A DNA stretch of 64,000 nucleotides. Origin: Methylobacterium sp. J-077 (lineage in GTDB: Bacteria; Pseudomonadota; Alphaproteobacteria; Rhizobiales; Beijerinckiaceae). How positions within the stretch are numbered: position 1 is the first letter of the stretch; every line of letters begins with the position of its first letter. The stretch lies in assembly GCF_022829365.1 (NCBI RefSeq), contig NZ_JAKSYJ010000112.1, positions 42,461 through 106,460 of the forward strand, read 5' to 3'. Shown piece after piece: positions 52,631-61,899 of this stretch. The notes under the pieces are model-generated. The model had not been told where the DNA came from, did no database searches, and worked only from the letters and a program-made list of their open reading frames with translations. The translations under genes were made by a program, and so were the position numbers.

Positions 52631-54436
52631 ATGAGCGACAAGCGCCGCGTGACCCCCGCCGACCTGCGCTCGAAGGCGTGGTTCGACAACCCGCACAACC
52701 CGGGCATGACCGCGCTCTACCTGGAGCGCTACCTCAACTTCGGGTTGACGCCCGCCGAGCTGCGCTCCGGCAAGCCGCTGATCGGCATCGCCCAGACCGG
52801 CTCGGACCTGTCACCGTGCAACCGGCACCATCTGGAGCTCGCCAAGCGCGTGCGCGACGGCATCACGGCGGCGGGCGGCGTCGCCTTCGAGTTCCCGTGC
52901 CACCCGATCCAGGAGACCGGCAAGCGGCCGACCGCGTCGCTGGATCGCAACCTCGCCTACCTGTCGCTGGTCGAGGTGCTGTACGGCTATCCCCTCGACG
53001 GCGTCGTGCTGCTCACCGGCTGCGACAAGACCATGCCGGCCTGCCTGATGGCGGCCGCCACCGTGAACATCCCGGCGATCTCGCTGAACGTCGGGCCGAT
53101 GCTCAACGGCTATTTCCAGAAGGAGCTGACCGGCTCCGGTACGATCGTCTGGAAGACGCGCGAGCGCCACGCGGCCGGCGACATCGACTTCCAGCAATTC
53201 ATGGACATCGTCGGCTCCTCGGCGCCGTCCACCGGCCATTGCAACACGATGGGCACGGCCTCGACCATGAACGCGCTGGCCGAAGCGCTCGGCCTCGCCC
53301 TGCCCGGCTCGTCGGCGATCCCCGCGCCCTACCGCGAGCGCGGCCAAGCCGCCTACGCCACCGGCCTGCGCATCGTCGACATGGTCTGGGAGGACCTGAA
53401 GCCGTCCGACATCCTGACCCGGGAGGCGTTCGAGAACGCCATCGTGGCCAATGCCGCCATCGGCGGCTCGACCAATGCGCCGATCCACATCAACGCCATC
53501 GCCAAGCATATCGGTGTGCCGCTCACCTGCGACGACTGGGAGCGTGTCGGGTTCGAGATCCCGCTGCTGGTCGACATGCAGCCCGCCGGCCGCTGGCTCG
53601 GCGAGGAGTATTTCCGCGCGGGCGGCCTGCCGGCCGTGTTCGCGGAGCTGATCGATGCCGGAAAGGTCCATACCGAGGCGCCGACCTGCAACGGCCTGAC
53701 CGTCGGCGAGAATTATCGCGGGCGGCACAGTTGGAACCGCGAGGTGATCCGGGCCTACGGGACGCCCCTGATGGAGCAGGCCGGCTTCCTCAACCTCAAG
53801 GGCAGCCTGTTCGATTCCGCGATCATGAAGACCTGCGTGATCTCGGAAGAGTTCGCCGCCCGCTACCTGCGCAACCCCGAGGATCCGATGGCGTTCGAGG
53901 GCCGCGTGGTCGTGTTCGACGGGCCGGAGGATTATCACGATCGCATCGACGATCCGGCGCTCGGGATCGACGAGACCACCGTGCTGATCATGCGCGGCGC
54001 CGGCCCGGTCGGCTATCCCGGGGCAGCCGAGGTGGTGAACATGCAGCCGCCGGGGGAACTGATCCGTCGAGGCGTGACCTCCCTCCCCTGCATCGGCGAC
54101 GGCCGCCAATCCGGGACCTCCGGCACGCCGGCGATCCTCAACGCCTCTCCCGAGGCGGCTCTGGGCGGGGGCCTGGCGTTGCTGCAATCCGGCGACCGGG
54201 TCCGCATCGATCTCAACACCCGCCGCGCCGACATCCTGCTGCCGGCCGAGGAACTGGATCGCCGCCGCACCGACCTCGCCGCCCGGGGCGGCTTCCCCTT
54301 CCCGGCGACGCAGACGCCCTGGCAGGAGATCTACCGGGACCAAGTCGCGCAGCTCAACGAGGGCATGGTGCTGAAGGGCGCGGTGAAGTTCCAGAAAGTG
54401 GCCCAGACCTCGGGCGTGCCGCGCGACAACCACTGA
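52631..54436 (+). CDS. Sugar-acid dehydratase, IlvD/Edd family (arabinonate/xylonate dehydratase-like)
   Basis: [2Fe-2S] dehydratase converting an aldonate to a 2-keto-3-deoxy acid, 601 residues. The three cluster cysteines are Cys63 ([10 protein letters not shown]), Cys131 ([10 protein letters not shown]) and Cys204 ([10 protein letters not shown]), matching the spacing of Caulobacter xylonate dehydratase. [13 protein letters not shown] and [16 protein letters not shown] are also family motifs. True IlvD and Edd proteins differ in these regions, so a pentonate or hexonate substrate is favoured. It ends the run of two SDRs; 170 bases later begins the FAD/Fe-S dehydrogenase gene. Confidence 0.93.
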   Translation: MSDKRRVTPADLRSKAWFDNPHNPGMTALYLERYLNFGLTPAELRSGKPLIGIAQTGSDLSPCNRHHLELAKRVRDGITAAGGVAFEFPCHPIQETGKRPTASLDRNLAYLSLVEVLYGYPLDGVVLLTGCDKTMPACLMAAATVNIPAISLNVGPMLNGYFQKELTGSGTIVWKTRERHAAGDIDFQQFMDIVGSSAPSTGHCNTMGTASTMNALAEALGLALPGSSAIPAPYRERGQAAYATGLRIVDMVWEDLKPSDILTREAFENAIVANAAIGGSTNAPIHINAIAKHIGVPLTCDDWERVGFEIPLLVDMQPAGRWLGEEYFRAGGLPAVFAELIDAGKVHTEAPTCNGLTVGENYRGRHSWNREVIRAYGTPLMEQAGFLNLKGSLFDSAIMKTCVISEEFAARYLRNPEDPMAFEGRVVVFDGPEDYHDRIDDPALGIDETTVLIMRGAGPVGYPGAAEVVNMQPPGELIRRGVTSLPCIGDGRQSGTSGTPAILNASPEAALGGGLALLQSGDRVRIDLNTRRADILLPAEELDRRRTDLAARGGFPFPATQTPWQEIYRDQVAQLNEGMVLKGAVKFQKVAQTSGVPRDNH

Positions 54437-54548
54437 GGCGACACGACGGGTCGGGATCGGGCGAAGACATGCTCCGCCTGATCCCACTGCGACACAAGGA
54501 GCGGATGCGCTGGGGGCCACAGACACAACCAACCCGTTCCCTCGGCTG

Positions 54549-54560
54549 TGAATTTTGAAT
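54549..54560 (+). promoter_or_regulatory. Candidate operator, second copy of TGAATTTTGAAT
   Basis: Identical to 44086-44097 and in the same orientation, 46 bases before the start of the FAD/Fe-S dehydrogenase gene. Flanked by ACAAT, so the site may extend to TGAATTTTGAATACAAT. It is the only AT-rich piece of this intergenic region. Confidence 0.5.
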
Positions 54561-54606
54561 ACAATCTCACCGATGGGCGGAGACGCGCCCTCGGGAGGGA
54601 TCGGGC

Positions 54607-57570
54607 GTGACGCAAGCCAAGGCTCGGACTGCGGCGTCGCCGCGCGCGGCAGCGCGCTTGGACGGGGGCTTGCCGCGAAAGCTCGCGGAACAGCTGCAGG
54701 GCGAAGCGCGGTTCGACGCGTTCACGCGCGGCCGCTACAGCACCGATGCCTCGATCTACCAGATCATGCCGGCCGGCGTGGTGCTGCCGCGCTCGGCTGC
54801 CGATATCGCCGCGACCTTACGGATCGCGGCCGATCACGGCGCGCCGGTGATCCTGCGCGGCGGCGGAACCTCGCAGAACGGCCAGCCGATCGGCTCGGGG
54901 TTGGTGGTCGATTGCGCGCGCTATTTCAACGGCATCCGCGCCTACGACCCGGAATCCGGCACGATCACGGTCGAGCCCGGCATGGTGCTGGAGCGGCTGA
55001 ACACCCGGGTGAAGGCCGACGGCTGGTTCTTCCCGGTGGAGCCCTCGACCGCCACCCGCTGCACCATCGGCGGCATGGCCGGCAACAATTCCTGCGGCGC
55101 CCGCTCGCTGCGCTACGGCAAGATGAGCGACAACGTCCTCGCCATGGAGGCGCTGCTCCCAGATGGCGAGGCGTTCGGCTTCGGCATCATCGGCAACGCG
55201 ACCGCGGGGGTCACCGGCTCGGCCCATGCCGAAGCCTTGGCCGAACGCATGCGCACCCTCGCCCTCCTCCATCGCGACGAGATCGCGGACCGCTACCCGA
55301 AGGTGCAACGGCGCGTGGGCGGCTACAACCTCGACGCCCTGGTCGAGCCTCGGCCGAACCTCGCGCATCTGCTGGTCGGCTCGGAAGGGACGCTGGCCGC
55401 CACCACCTCGGTGACGCTCAAGCTGTCGCGCCTGCCCGCGCACCGGGTGATGGGCGTCTGCCACTTTCCGTCGTTCCGGGCCGCCATGGAGACGACGCAG
55501 CACATCGTCGCCCTGGATCCCGTCGCGGTGGAGCTGGTCGACAACAATGTCTTGGTGCTCGGCGCCGACATTCCGCTGTTCCGGGCGACTTTGGCCGACA
55601 TCACCCGCGGCAAGCCGAACTGCCTTCTGCTGGCGGAATTCGCCGGCGACGATCTCACCGCGCTGAAGCGCGACCTGAAGCGTCTCGACGCCTGCATGGC
55701 CGATCACGGCTTCTCTGATGCGGTCGTCGAGATCGTTGAGCCGGCCCGTCAGCGCTCGGTCTGGGAGGTCCGCGAGGCCTGCCTCAACATCATGATGTCG
55801 ATGAAGGGCGACGCGAAGCCGGTCTCGTTCATCGAGGATTGCGCCGTGCCGCTGGAGCACCTCGCCGATTACACCGATGCGGTGACAGAGGTGTTCACCA
55901 AGCACGGCACCCGCGGCACCTGGTACGCCCACGCCTCCGTGGGCTGCCTGCATGTCCGGCCGATCCTGGATATGAAGGACGGCGGCGATGTGAAGCGGAT
56001 GCGCGCCATTGCGGAGGAGACCTCCGAATTGGTCCGCCGCTACAAGGGCTCGTATTCCGGGGAGCACGGCGACGGCATCTCGCGCTCGGAATACATCGCG
56101 CCGCTGTTCGGCCCGGTTCTGACCAGCGCCTTCGAGACCGTGAAGGATGCGTTCGATCCCGACAACCGGCTCAATCCCGGCAAGATCGTCCGGCCGCTGA
56201 GCATGGACGAGCGGAGCCTGTTCCGGTTCAAGCCCGACTACGCGGTGACCGAACCGCTGAAGCCCGCCCTCGACTGGTCGGATTGGGGCGGCTTCGGCTC
56301 GGCCGTCGAGATGTGCAACAACAACGGCACTTGCCGGAAGCTCGCCGGCGGCGCGATGTGCCCGTCCTATCGGGTGACCCGGGAGGAGGAGCACCTCACC
56401 CGCGGTCGCGCCAACACCTTGCGGCTCGCCATTTCGGGCCAGCTCGGGCCGGACGCCTTCACCAGCAAGGCGATGAAGCGCACCCTCGACCTGTGCGTCT
56501 CGTGCAAGGCCTGCCGCCGGGAATGCCCCACGGGCGTCGACATGGCCAAGATGAAGGTCGAGTTCCTGCATCACTACCACGCCCGCCACGGGCTGCCCCT
56601 ACGCGACCGGCTGATCGGCCTGATGCCGCATTATGCCGGTATTGCCGCCAAGCTGGCCCCGCTCCTCAACCTGCGCGACCGGCATCCGGCGCTGGCCGCT
56701 CTGTCGGAGCGGATGGTCGGGCTCTCGGCCAAGCGGTCGCTGCCGCGCTGGAGGCGCCCTTGGAGCGAGCAGGGCGAGGCGGCTCATCCGGGTGACGTGG
56801 CCGGGGATTTCCGCGACGTGATCCTGTTCGGCGACACGTTCAATCGTGCCTTCGAGCGGGAGAACCTAGAGGCGGCCGAGCGGGTGCTCCTGGCCGCCGG
56901 CTATCGAAACCACCGGGTCTACCCGACAAGCGGGCGGCGTCCGCTCTGCTGCGGGCGGACCTGGCTCGCCTCGGGCCAGACCGACCGGGCCCGCGCAGAG
57001 GCGCGCCGGACCCTCGGCACGCTCCTGCCGTTCGTCCGAGCCGGCGCCCGGGTGGTCGGCCTGGAGCCGTCCTGCCTGCTCACATTCCGCGACGAGTTCT
57101 CGGCGCTGCTGCCGGGAGAGGATGCCGCGCTGCTGGCCAAGCAGTCGTTCCTGTTCGAGGAATTGCTGGCCGGCGATCTGGCGGCGGGCCGGATCGCGCT
57201 ACCGCTTGCGGACCAGGGGGGCCGGGTCGCGCACCTGCACGGGCATTGCCACCAGAAATCCTTCGGCGTGATGGGCTCGGTGGAGACGGTGCTGCGGACG
57301 GTCCCGGGCCTCGACGTCCGGGTCATCGAGTCGAGCTGCTGCGGCATGGCCGGCGCCTTCGGCTACGGGGCCGAGACGATCGAGACCTCCTTCGCCATGG
57401 CCGAATTGTCCCTGTTCCCGGCCCTGCGGGCGGCCGCCCCCGGCGACCGCGTCGTCGCCGATGGCACGAGCTGCCGTCACCAGATCCATGATGGCCTCGG
57501 CATCCGCGCCGAACATGTGGCCCGCGTCCTCGATGACGCGCTCGTGCAAGCCCCCCTGCCTCGACACTGA
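54607..57570 (+). CDS. Fused FAD/Fe-S D-2-hydroxyacid dehydrogenase (GlcD-GlpC type)
   Basis: Large flavoenzyme, 987 residues. The FAD_binding_4 domain (about 60-200) has LRGGGTSQNGQPIGSG and GGMAGNNSCGARSLRYGKMSDN, then the FAD oxidase C-domain with YAHASVGCLHVRP, SGEHGDGISRSEY and FDPDNRLNPGKIV. From about 560, two 4Fe-4S motifs follow (MCNNNGTCRK...CP and LCVSCKACRRECPTG), then a CCG domain with RPLCCGRTW, EPSC, HGHCHQKS and ESSCCGMAG. Such fusions oxidise D-lactate or longer 2-hydroxyacids and pass electrons to quinone or cytochrome c. GTG 54607 has GGGAGG upstream. It is followed by a GntR gene. Confidence 0.94.
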   Translation: MTQAKARTAASPRAAARLDGGLPRKLAEQLQGEARFDAFTRGRYSTDASIYQIMPAGVVLPRSAADIAATLRIAADHGAPVILRGGGTSQNGQPIGSGLVVDCARYFNGIRAYDPESGTITVEPGMVLERLNTRVKADGWFFPVEPSTATRCTIGGMAGNNSCGARSLRYGKMSDNVLAMEALLPDGEAFGFGIIGNATAGVTGSAHAEALAERMRTLALLHRDEIADRYPKVQRRVGGYNLDALVEPRPNLAHLLVGSEGTLAATTSVTLKLSRLPAHRVMGVCHFPSFRAAMETTQHIVALDPVAVELVDNNVLVLGADIPLFRATLADITRGKPNCLLLAEFAGDDLTALKRDLKRLDACMADHGFSDAVVEIVEPARQRSVWEVREACLNIMMSMKGDAKPVSFIEDCAVPLEHLADYTDAVTEVFTKHGTRGTWYAHASVGCLHVRPILDMKDGGDVKRMRAIAEETSELVRRYKGSYSGEHGDGISRSEYIAPLFGPVLTSAFETVKDAFDPDNRLNPGKIVRPLSMDERSLFRFKPDYAVTEPLKPALDWSDWGGFGSAVEMCNNNGTCRKLAGGAMCPSYRVTREEEHLTRGRANTLRLAISGQLGPDAFTSKAMKRTLDLCVSCKACRRECPTGVDMAKMKVEFLHHYHARHGLPLRDRLIGLMPHYAGIAAKLAPLLNLRDRHPALAALSERMVGLSAKRSLPRWRRPWSEQGEAAHPGDVAGDFRDVILFGDTFNRAFERENLEAAERVLLAAGYRNHRVYPTSGRRPLCCGRTWLASGQTDRARAEARRTLGTLLPFVRAGARVVGLEPSCLLTFRDEFSALLPGEDAALLAKQSFLFEELLAGDLAAGRIALPLADQGGRVAHLHGHCHQKSFGVMGSVETVLRTVPGLDVRVIESSCCGMAGAFGYGAETIETSFAMAELSLFPALRAAAPGDRVVADGTSCRHQIHDGLGIRAEHVARVLDDALVQAPLPRH

Positions 57571-57630
57571 ATTGCCGGACACCTACACAAGCACGATAGG
57601 TTGCTTCGACCTCGCGTGCACCGTCGGCTC

Positions 57631-58311
57631 ATGAACAAAATCGACACCGGCATCGGAATCAGCCGTCGCTATCTCCACGACGAGGTGGCGGATCGGATGC
57701 GAGAACTGATCCGCTCCGGCGAGATGGAGCCCAAGGCGCGGATCAACGAGGGCGAACTGACGGAGCGCTTCGGGATCTCGCGCACGCCGCTGCGCGAGGC
57801 GATCAAGATCCTGGCGACCGAGGGCCTGCTCGAACTTCTCCCGAACCGCGGCGCCCGGGTCGCCAGCATCTCGGAGGCCGAACTCGAAGAGATGCTGGAG
57901 GTGATCGCCGGGCTCGAGGCCACCGCGGGCGATCTCGCCTGCCGGACGATCTCGGAGGCCGAGATCGACGCGATCGAGGTCGATCACGACGCGATGGTGG
58001 CGGCCTGGAAGGGCGGCGACGAGGCCGGGTATTTCAGCCATAACCGGCGGATCCACGAAGGCATCATGGCGGCGAGCCGCAACGGCATCCTGGCCAACAT
58101 CTACGAGAGCCTGTCGGGCCGGATCCAGCGGTCGCGCTACTCGGCCCACCAGACGCCGGATCAATGGGCCCGGGCCATGTCAGAGCACGAGCACATGATC
58201 GTGCTGCTGCGCGCCCGGGACGGCGCTGCCCTCGCCACCCTGATGCGTGAGCATATCCGCGGGAAAAAGACCGTGATCGCAGCCAATTACGGGGTCGCGG
58301 AGGCCGGCTGA
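57631..58311 (+). CDS. GntR-family regulator, FadR/FCD subfamily
   Basis: A 226-residue regulator. The winged helix (about 15-75) has DRMRELIRSGEMEPKARINEGELTERFGISRTPLREAIKILATEGLLE, then an FCD domain with HNRRIHEGIMAAS and the metal-binding HEHMIVLLRARDG. ATG 57631 is preferred over an upstream start at 57601 because it follows a better N-terminus; no clear ribosome binding site is seen. It is 60 bases behind the FAD/Fe-S dehydrogenase gene, which it probably regulates. The 3' end overlaps the convergent methyltransferase gene by 25 bases. Confidence 0.91.
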   Translation: MNKIDTGIGISRRYLHDEVADRMRELIRSGEMEPKARINEGELTERFGISRTPLREAIKILATEGLLELLPNRGARVASISEAELEEMLEVIAGLEATAGDLACRTISEAEIDAIEVDHDAMVAAWKGGDEAGYFSHNRRIHEGIMAASRNGILANIYESLSGRIQRSRYSAHQTPDQWARAMSEHEHMIVLLRARDGAALATLMREHIRGKKTVIAANYGVAEAG

Positions 58312-59228
58312 GCCGTCATCTCGAACCAGAACGAGGCCCCCGGCGTGCCGGAATCGTTCGGGTAGAGGAACGGGATGTCGGGCCCCGGCCGGCGGCCGGC
58401 AAAGACCGCCTTGACCCGGGCGCTCTTGGCCGGGTCCTGGCAGAGATACATCACCGGCACGGTCACCCGGAACGGCGGCGCGCCGCACATCAGCATCGCG
58501 GCCAGAAGGTACTGCTCGTTGTAGAGCCGGCAGTTCCACGCGCCCGGGTAGTCGTCCGGGATGAAGATGTCGTGGATCTGCACGATCACGCCCGGCGCGA
58601 GCCGCGGCATCAGTTCGAAGAAGAATACGGTCACGTCGGAATTCGCGAAGGATCGGTGCGAGCCGTCGAAGAAAACGATGTCCCCGGCCCGCAACTCTTC
58701 GAAGATCTTCAGGTCGCAGCCTTCGAGGGGCGCGCGAAGCGTCCAGTCACAGATCGCGTCGATCTCCCGGCGAGGCATCGGGTCGATCGAGGTGATCGTG
58801 GTCGGCAGTTTCAGCGCGTCGATCGTGTAGCGGGCAAAGCAGGTCGAGCAGCCGGACCCGATCTCGAGGTAGCGGGCCGGCCGCTTCCAGGCGAGCATCG
58901 TCATCAGGGCGGCGGCGTCGAGGGCCGTGAACCAAGTGTTGTTCCAGTGCGGCGTCACCGGGTCGGCGACGCCGGCTTCGTGCGGGACGCTGTGCAGCAG
59001 GTCGGCTCGCGCCTCCAGCGCGGTCAGGAACGCTTCGTAAGCGGCGTTCTCCCGGGCCAGGACCGACCGGAGGTGACCGTGCGGCGCGCTGCCGGGTGTC
59101 CAACGGGAGGACGGTACCACCGGGTGATAATCGTGGACCGTATGGCTCCAGCGAAACGGTTCGGTGCTGGCTCGGAAGATGTCGACGCCAGCGCGGCGCC
59201 CGGCGCTCCTCACGATGTCCTTCAGCAT
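58287..59228 (-). CDS. Class I SAM-dependent methyltransferase
   Basis: A 313-residue protein of the Methyltransf_24 type. The SAM-binding motif is YLEIGSGCSTCFARYTI (near residue 125), then TSIDPMPRREID (acidic loop), LRAGDIVFFDGSHRS and PGVIVQIHDIFIPDDYPG, which are typical of this branch in sugar and capsule pathways. ATG 59228 has GGAGCGAGGA upstream. It lies between two GntR genes, converging on one, with no obvious catabolic link. Substrate unknown. Confidence 0.86.
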   Translation of the reverse strand: MLKDIVRSAGRRAGVDIFRASTEPFRWSHTVHDYHPVVPSSRWTPGSAPHGHLRSVLARENAAYEAFLTALEARADLLHSVPHEAGVADPVTPHWNNTWFTALDAAALMTMLAWKRPARYLEIGSGCSTCFARYTIDALKLPTTITSIDPMPRREIDAICDWTLRAPLEGCDLKIFEELRAGDIVFFDGSHRSFANSDVTVFFFELMPRLAPGVIVQIHDIFIPDDYPGAWNCRLYNEQYLLAAMLMCGAPPFRVTVPVMYLCQDPAKSARVKAVFAGRRPGPDIPFLYPNDSGTPGASFWFEMTAQPASATP

Positions 59229-59343
59229 GGCCGTCCTCGCTCCGACGGGACGATAATGCTGGCTACACAACTTCTAGTCGAGTCTGTTCGCGAGCCTACG
59301 CAATCCTCGCGGGGATCGCGGTTAAGCTGCGCTTTCCGTTCTG

Positions 59344-59997
59344 TCAGGCTGCGCTCGGCGCCCGCAGTCCGGCCACGAGGTCGGTGAAGCGGTCGCCCTG
59401 GACGATGACGTGGCTGCGCAGCGCCTCTGCGGCGCCGGCCTCGTCGCCGGCGACGATCGCGGCGACGATCGCCTCATGCTCGGCGAGCGATTGCGGCAGC
59501 CGCTGGCGGACGCGCAATTGCAGCCTGCGATAGGGGGCGAGCCGCCTGTGCAGCGACAAGGCCTGCTCGGCCAAAAACGCGTTGCGGCTCGCCCGATAGA
59601 CCACCGTGTGGAACACGTAGTTCTCGGCGTAGTAGCTCTCGGCATCCTGCAGGGCCATCGCCGCCCTGCAGCTGGCCAGAGCCGCCTGCAGGGCCTCCGC
59701 ATCCTCCGGAACCAGGCGCCGCGCCGCGAGCCGGCCGCAGGCGGCCTCGATCTCCGCCATGGTCTCGAACATCGCCAGCAGCAGGTGCGGCTCCGGCGCG
59801 CTGACGACGGCGCCGCGCCGGGGCTTGGCCTGGATCAGGCCGGTGACCGCCAGTTGCAGCAGAGCCTCCCGGATCGGCGTGCGCGAGACTCCGAAGCGCT
59901 CGGCCAGCTGATTCTCGTCGAGGCGCGCGCCGAGGGCGAGTTCGCCCGAGACGATCTCGTCCTCGATCCGCTGCCGCAGGCGCTGGGCGTGATTCAT
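59344..59997 (-). CDS. GntR-family regulator, FadR/FCD subfamily
   Basis: A 217-residue regulator. The winged helix (residues 5-65) has ALGARLDENQLAERFGVSRTPIREALLQLAVTGLIQ, and the FCD domain has EIEAACGRLAARR and AEHEAIVAAIVAGDEAGA with the usual histidines. It is divergent from the TRAP transporter operon; the 193-base gap between them has two palindromes that suit a GntR site. It likely represses the TRAP genes and itself until the imported acid is present. Confidence 0.93.
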   Translation of the reverse strand: MNHAQRLRQRIEDEIVSGELALGARLDENQLAERFGVSRTPIREALLQLAVTGLIQAKPRRGAVVSAPEPHLLLAMFETMAEIEAACGRLAARRLVPEDAEALQAALASCRAAMALQDAESYYAENYVFHTVVYRASRNAFLAEQALSLHRRLAPYRRLQLRVRQRLPQSLAEHEAIVAAIVAGDEAGAAEALRSHVIVQGDRFTDLVAGLRAPSAA

Positions 59998-60084
59998 CCC
60001 TCCGGTCCTTCCCCGTCGGCGGATGGTGCGTCGCCGACCTTCCTGAAGGATTGCTGCGACTTACGCCGCTCACATATGCTCGAC

Positions 60085-60095
60085 TGTTGACAACA
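60085..60095. promoter_or_regulatory. Palindrome upstream of TRAP operon, site 1
   Basis: TGTTG-A-CAACA, a perfect palindrome in the only AT-rich part of the GntR/TRAP divergent region, 96-106 bases before dctP. It contains TTGACA, a possible -35 hexamer, so repressor binding here would block the promoter. No good -10 box is visible. Confidence 0.5.
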
Positions 60096-60113
60096 TATAC
60101 AAGATCACTTTTC

Positions 60114-60123
60114 TTGCATGCAA
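60114..60123. promoter_or_regulatory. Palindrome upstream of TRAP operon, site 2
   Basis: TTGCATGCAA is a perfect 10-base palindrome 68-77 bases before dctP and 19 bases after the first. Two sites at about two helical turns centre to centre suit a GntR dimer pair. Confidence 0.45.
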
Positions 60124-60190
60124 CGAATGCGCGATCGTTCTTGCGACGCACAAAAGTAGAGCCGGCTTTATTGCGGCGCGGGAGAATTCG

Positions 60191-61213
60191 ATGATACCGA
60201 CACGTCGCACGCTGGTCGCGGCCGCCCTCGCAGCGCCAGCCGTCCTGAGATTCGGTCTCGGCGCCGCACAGGCCGCCACGGTCCTGAAGCTGTCGCACCA
60301 ATTCCCGGGCGGGACGATCGACGAGGGCGACTTCCGCGACCGCATGTGCCGGAAATTCGCTGCGGCGGTGGCCGAGCGCTCCAAGGGTGCCCTGGAGGTC
60401 CAGGTGTATCCGGGCTCCTCGCTGATGAAGACGAACGCCCAGTTCGGCGCTATGCGCAAGGGCGCGCTCGACATGTCGCTTTATCCGAGCCCCTACGCGG
60501 GCGGCGAGGTGGCGGAGCTGAATATCGGCCTGATGCCGGCGCTGGTGACCTCCTACGCGCAGGCCGTGGCGTGGAAATCGGCGCCGGTGGGACGCAAGCT
60601 CACCGAGATCCTGGAATCCAAGGGCATCGTCCTGGTCTCCTGGGTCTGGCAGTCCGGCGGCGTCGCCAGCCGCGAGCGGCCGCTGATCGCGCCGGCCGAC
60701 GCCAGGGGCATGAAGGTCCGCGGCGGCTCCCGCGAGATGGACCTGATGATGAAGCAGGCCGGCGCCGCGACGCTCTCGATACCGTCGAACGAATCCTACG
60801 CGGCGATGCAGACCGGCGCCTGCGACGCGGTGATCACCTCGTCCACCAGCCTGATCTCGTTCCGGCTGGAGGAACTGTCGAAGGCGCTCACCTCGGGCCG
60901 CGAGCGGTCCTACTGGTTCATGCTCGAACCGATCATGATGTCCAAGACCGTGTTCTCCGGCCTGCCCAAGGACCAGCAGGACCTGATCATGGCGGTTGGC
61001 GCCGAGCTCGAAGCCTTCGGCCAGGCCGGCGCCAAGGAGGACGATACCCGCGTCGAGCAGATCTTCGCCAAGGCCGGCGCCAAGGTCTCGCAGCTCGACG
61101 AGAAATCGCTCGGCCAGTGGCGGGAGATCGCCCGGGAGACCGCCTGGAAGGACTATGCCGGCCGCAATGCCGGCTGCGCGGAACTGTTGAAGCTCGCGGA
61201 GCAGGTCGCGTGA
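60191..61213 (+). CDS. dctP: TRAP transporter substrate-binding protein (DctP-like)
   Basis: Periplasmic receptor of a tripartite transporter, 340 residues. It has a Tat/Sec-like signal (IPTRRTLVAAALAAPAVLRFGLGAAQA, residues about 2-28). The mature part has LKLSHQFPGGTIDEGDFRDRM, GALEVQVYPGSSLMKTNAQFGAMRKGALDMS and MKVRGGSREMDLMMKQAGA, in which the conserved Arg binds a carboxylate, as in most DctP. GGGAG precedes the ATG. It is coupled to the small permease by GTGA overlap. Ligand is probably an organic acid linked to the hydroxyacid pathways nearby. Confidence 0.94.
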   Translation: MIPTRRTLVAAALAAPAVLRFGLGAAQAATVLKLSHQFPGGTIDEGDFRDRMCRKFAAAVAERSKGALEVQVYPGSSLMKTNAQFGAMRKGALDMSLYPSPYAGGEVAELNIGLMPALVTSYAQAVAWKSAPVGRKLTEILESKGIVLVSWVWQSGGVASRERPLIAPADARGMKVRGGSREMDLMMKQAGAATLSIPSNESYAAMQTGACDAVITSSTSLISFRLEELSKALTSGRERSYWFMLEPIMMSKTVFSGLPKDQQDLIMAVGAELEAFGQAGAKEDDTRVEQIFAKAGAKVSQLDEKSLGQWREIARETAWKDYAGRNAGCAELLKLAEQVA

Positions 61214-61899
61214 GCCACGGCTTCGATGCCGCCACTGCGATCCCGGATGCGAAGGGTGCGGATGAGCCTCGGCTCCCTGGGCTGCTCGGCCTGTTCGACC
61301 GCACGATGCGCGGCATCAACCGCGTGATCCTCGGCCTCGGCGGGCTCTGCCTGGTCGGCGCCTGCTTGGTGCTGAGCCACAGCGTCGTCGTCCGCTATCT
61401 CCTTAAGGAGCCGACCGAGTGGCAGGACGAGATGGCGGTCTTTTTGATCGTCGGAGCGACATTCTTCTCGGCCGCCGGGGTGCAGGCCAAGCGCGGCCAC
61501 GTGGCGATCGAGGCGCTGACCGGCCTGCTGCCGCCCAAGATCAACCGGATCCGGCTGCTGTTCGTCGATTGCGTCAGCCTCGCCTTCTGCCTGTTCTTCG
61601 CCTGGAAGAGCTGGACCCTCGACCACGAGGCCTGGATCGACGGCCAGACCTCGCAATCGACCTGGGGACCGCCGCTCTGGATCCCCTACACCCTGATGGC
61701 CGCCGGCATGAGCCTGCTGTGCCTCCAATTCGCCCTGCAGATCGCCGAGGCGCTGCTCTACGGGCCGCGGGCGGCCGGATGGGCCAAGCCCAAAATCGGC
61801 ATCGGCGCGGACGTGAACACGGATATGCACGGTGCGCCCGGGGTCACGCCCCGGGGGCCGGATCCGATGGGCCGGACGGTCGACGCGAGGGTGGAGTGA
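61210..61899 (+). CDS. dctQ: TRAP transporter small permease (DctQ-like)
   Basis: Four-helix membrane subunit, 229 residues. After a cytosolic N-terminus of about 35 residues come helices such as VILGLGGLCLVGACLVLSHSVVVRYL and the conserved EWQDEMAVFLIVGATFFSAAGVQAKRGHVAIE. The C-terminal tail of about 45 residues is unconserved and unusually long. GTG 61210 overlaps the dctP stop; the gene end overlaps the dctM start (TGATG). Confidence 0.92.
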   Translation: MSHGFDAATAIPDAKGADEPRLPGLLGLFDRTMRGINRVILGLGGLCLVGACLVLSHSVVVRYLLKEPTEWQDEMAVFLIVGATFFSAAGVQAKRGHVAIEALTGLLPPKINRIRLLFVDCVSLAFCLFFAWKSWTLDHEAWIDGQTSQSTWGPPLWIPYTLMAAGMSLLCLQFALQIAEALLYGPRAAGWAKPKIGIGADVNTDMHGAPGVTPRGPDPMGRTVDARVE

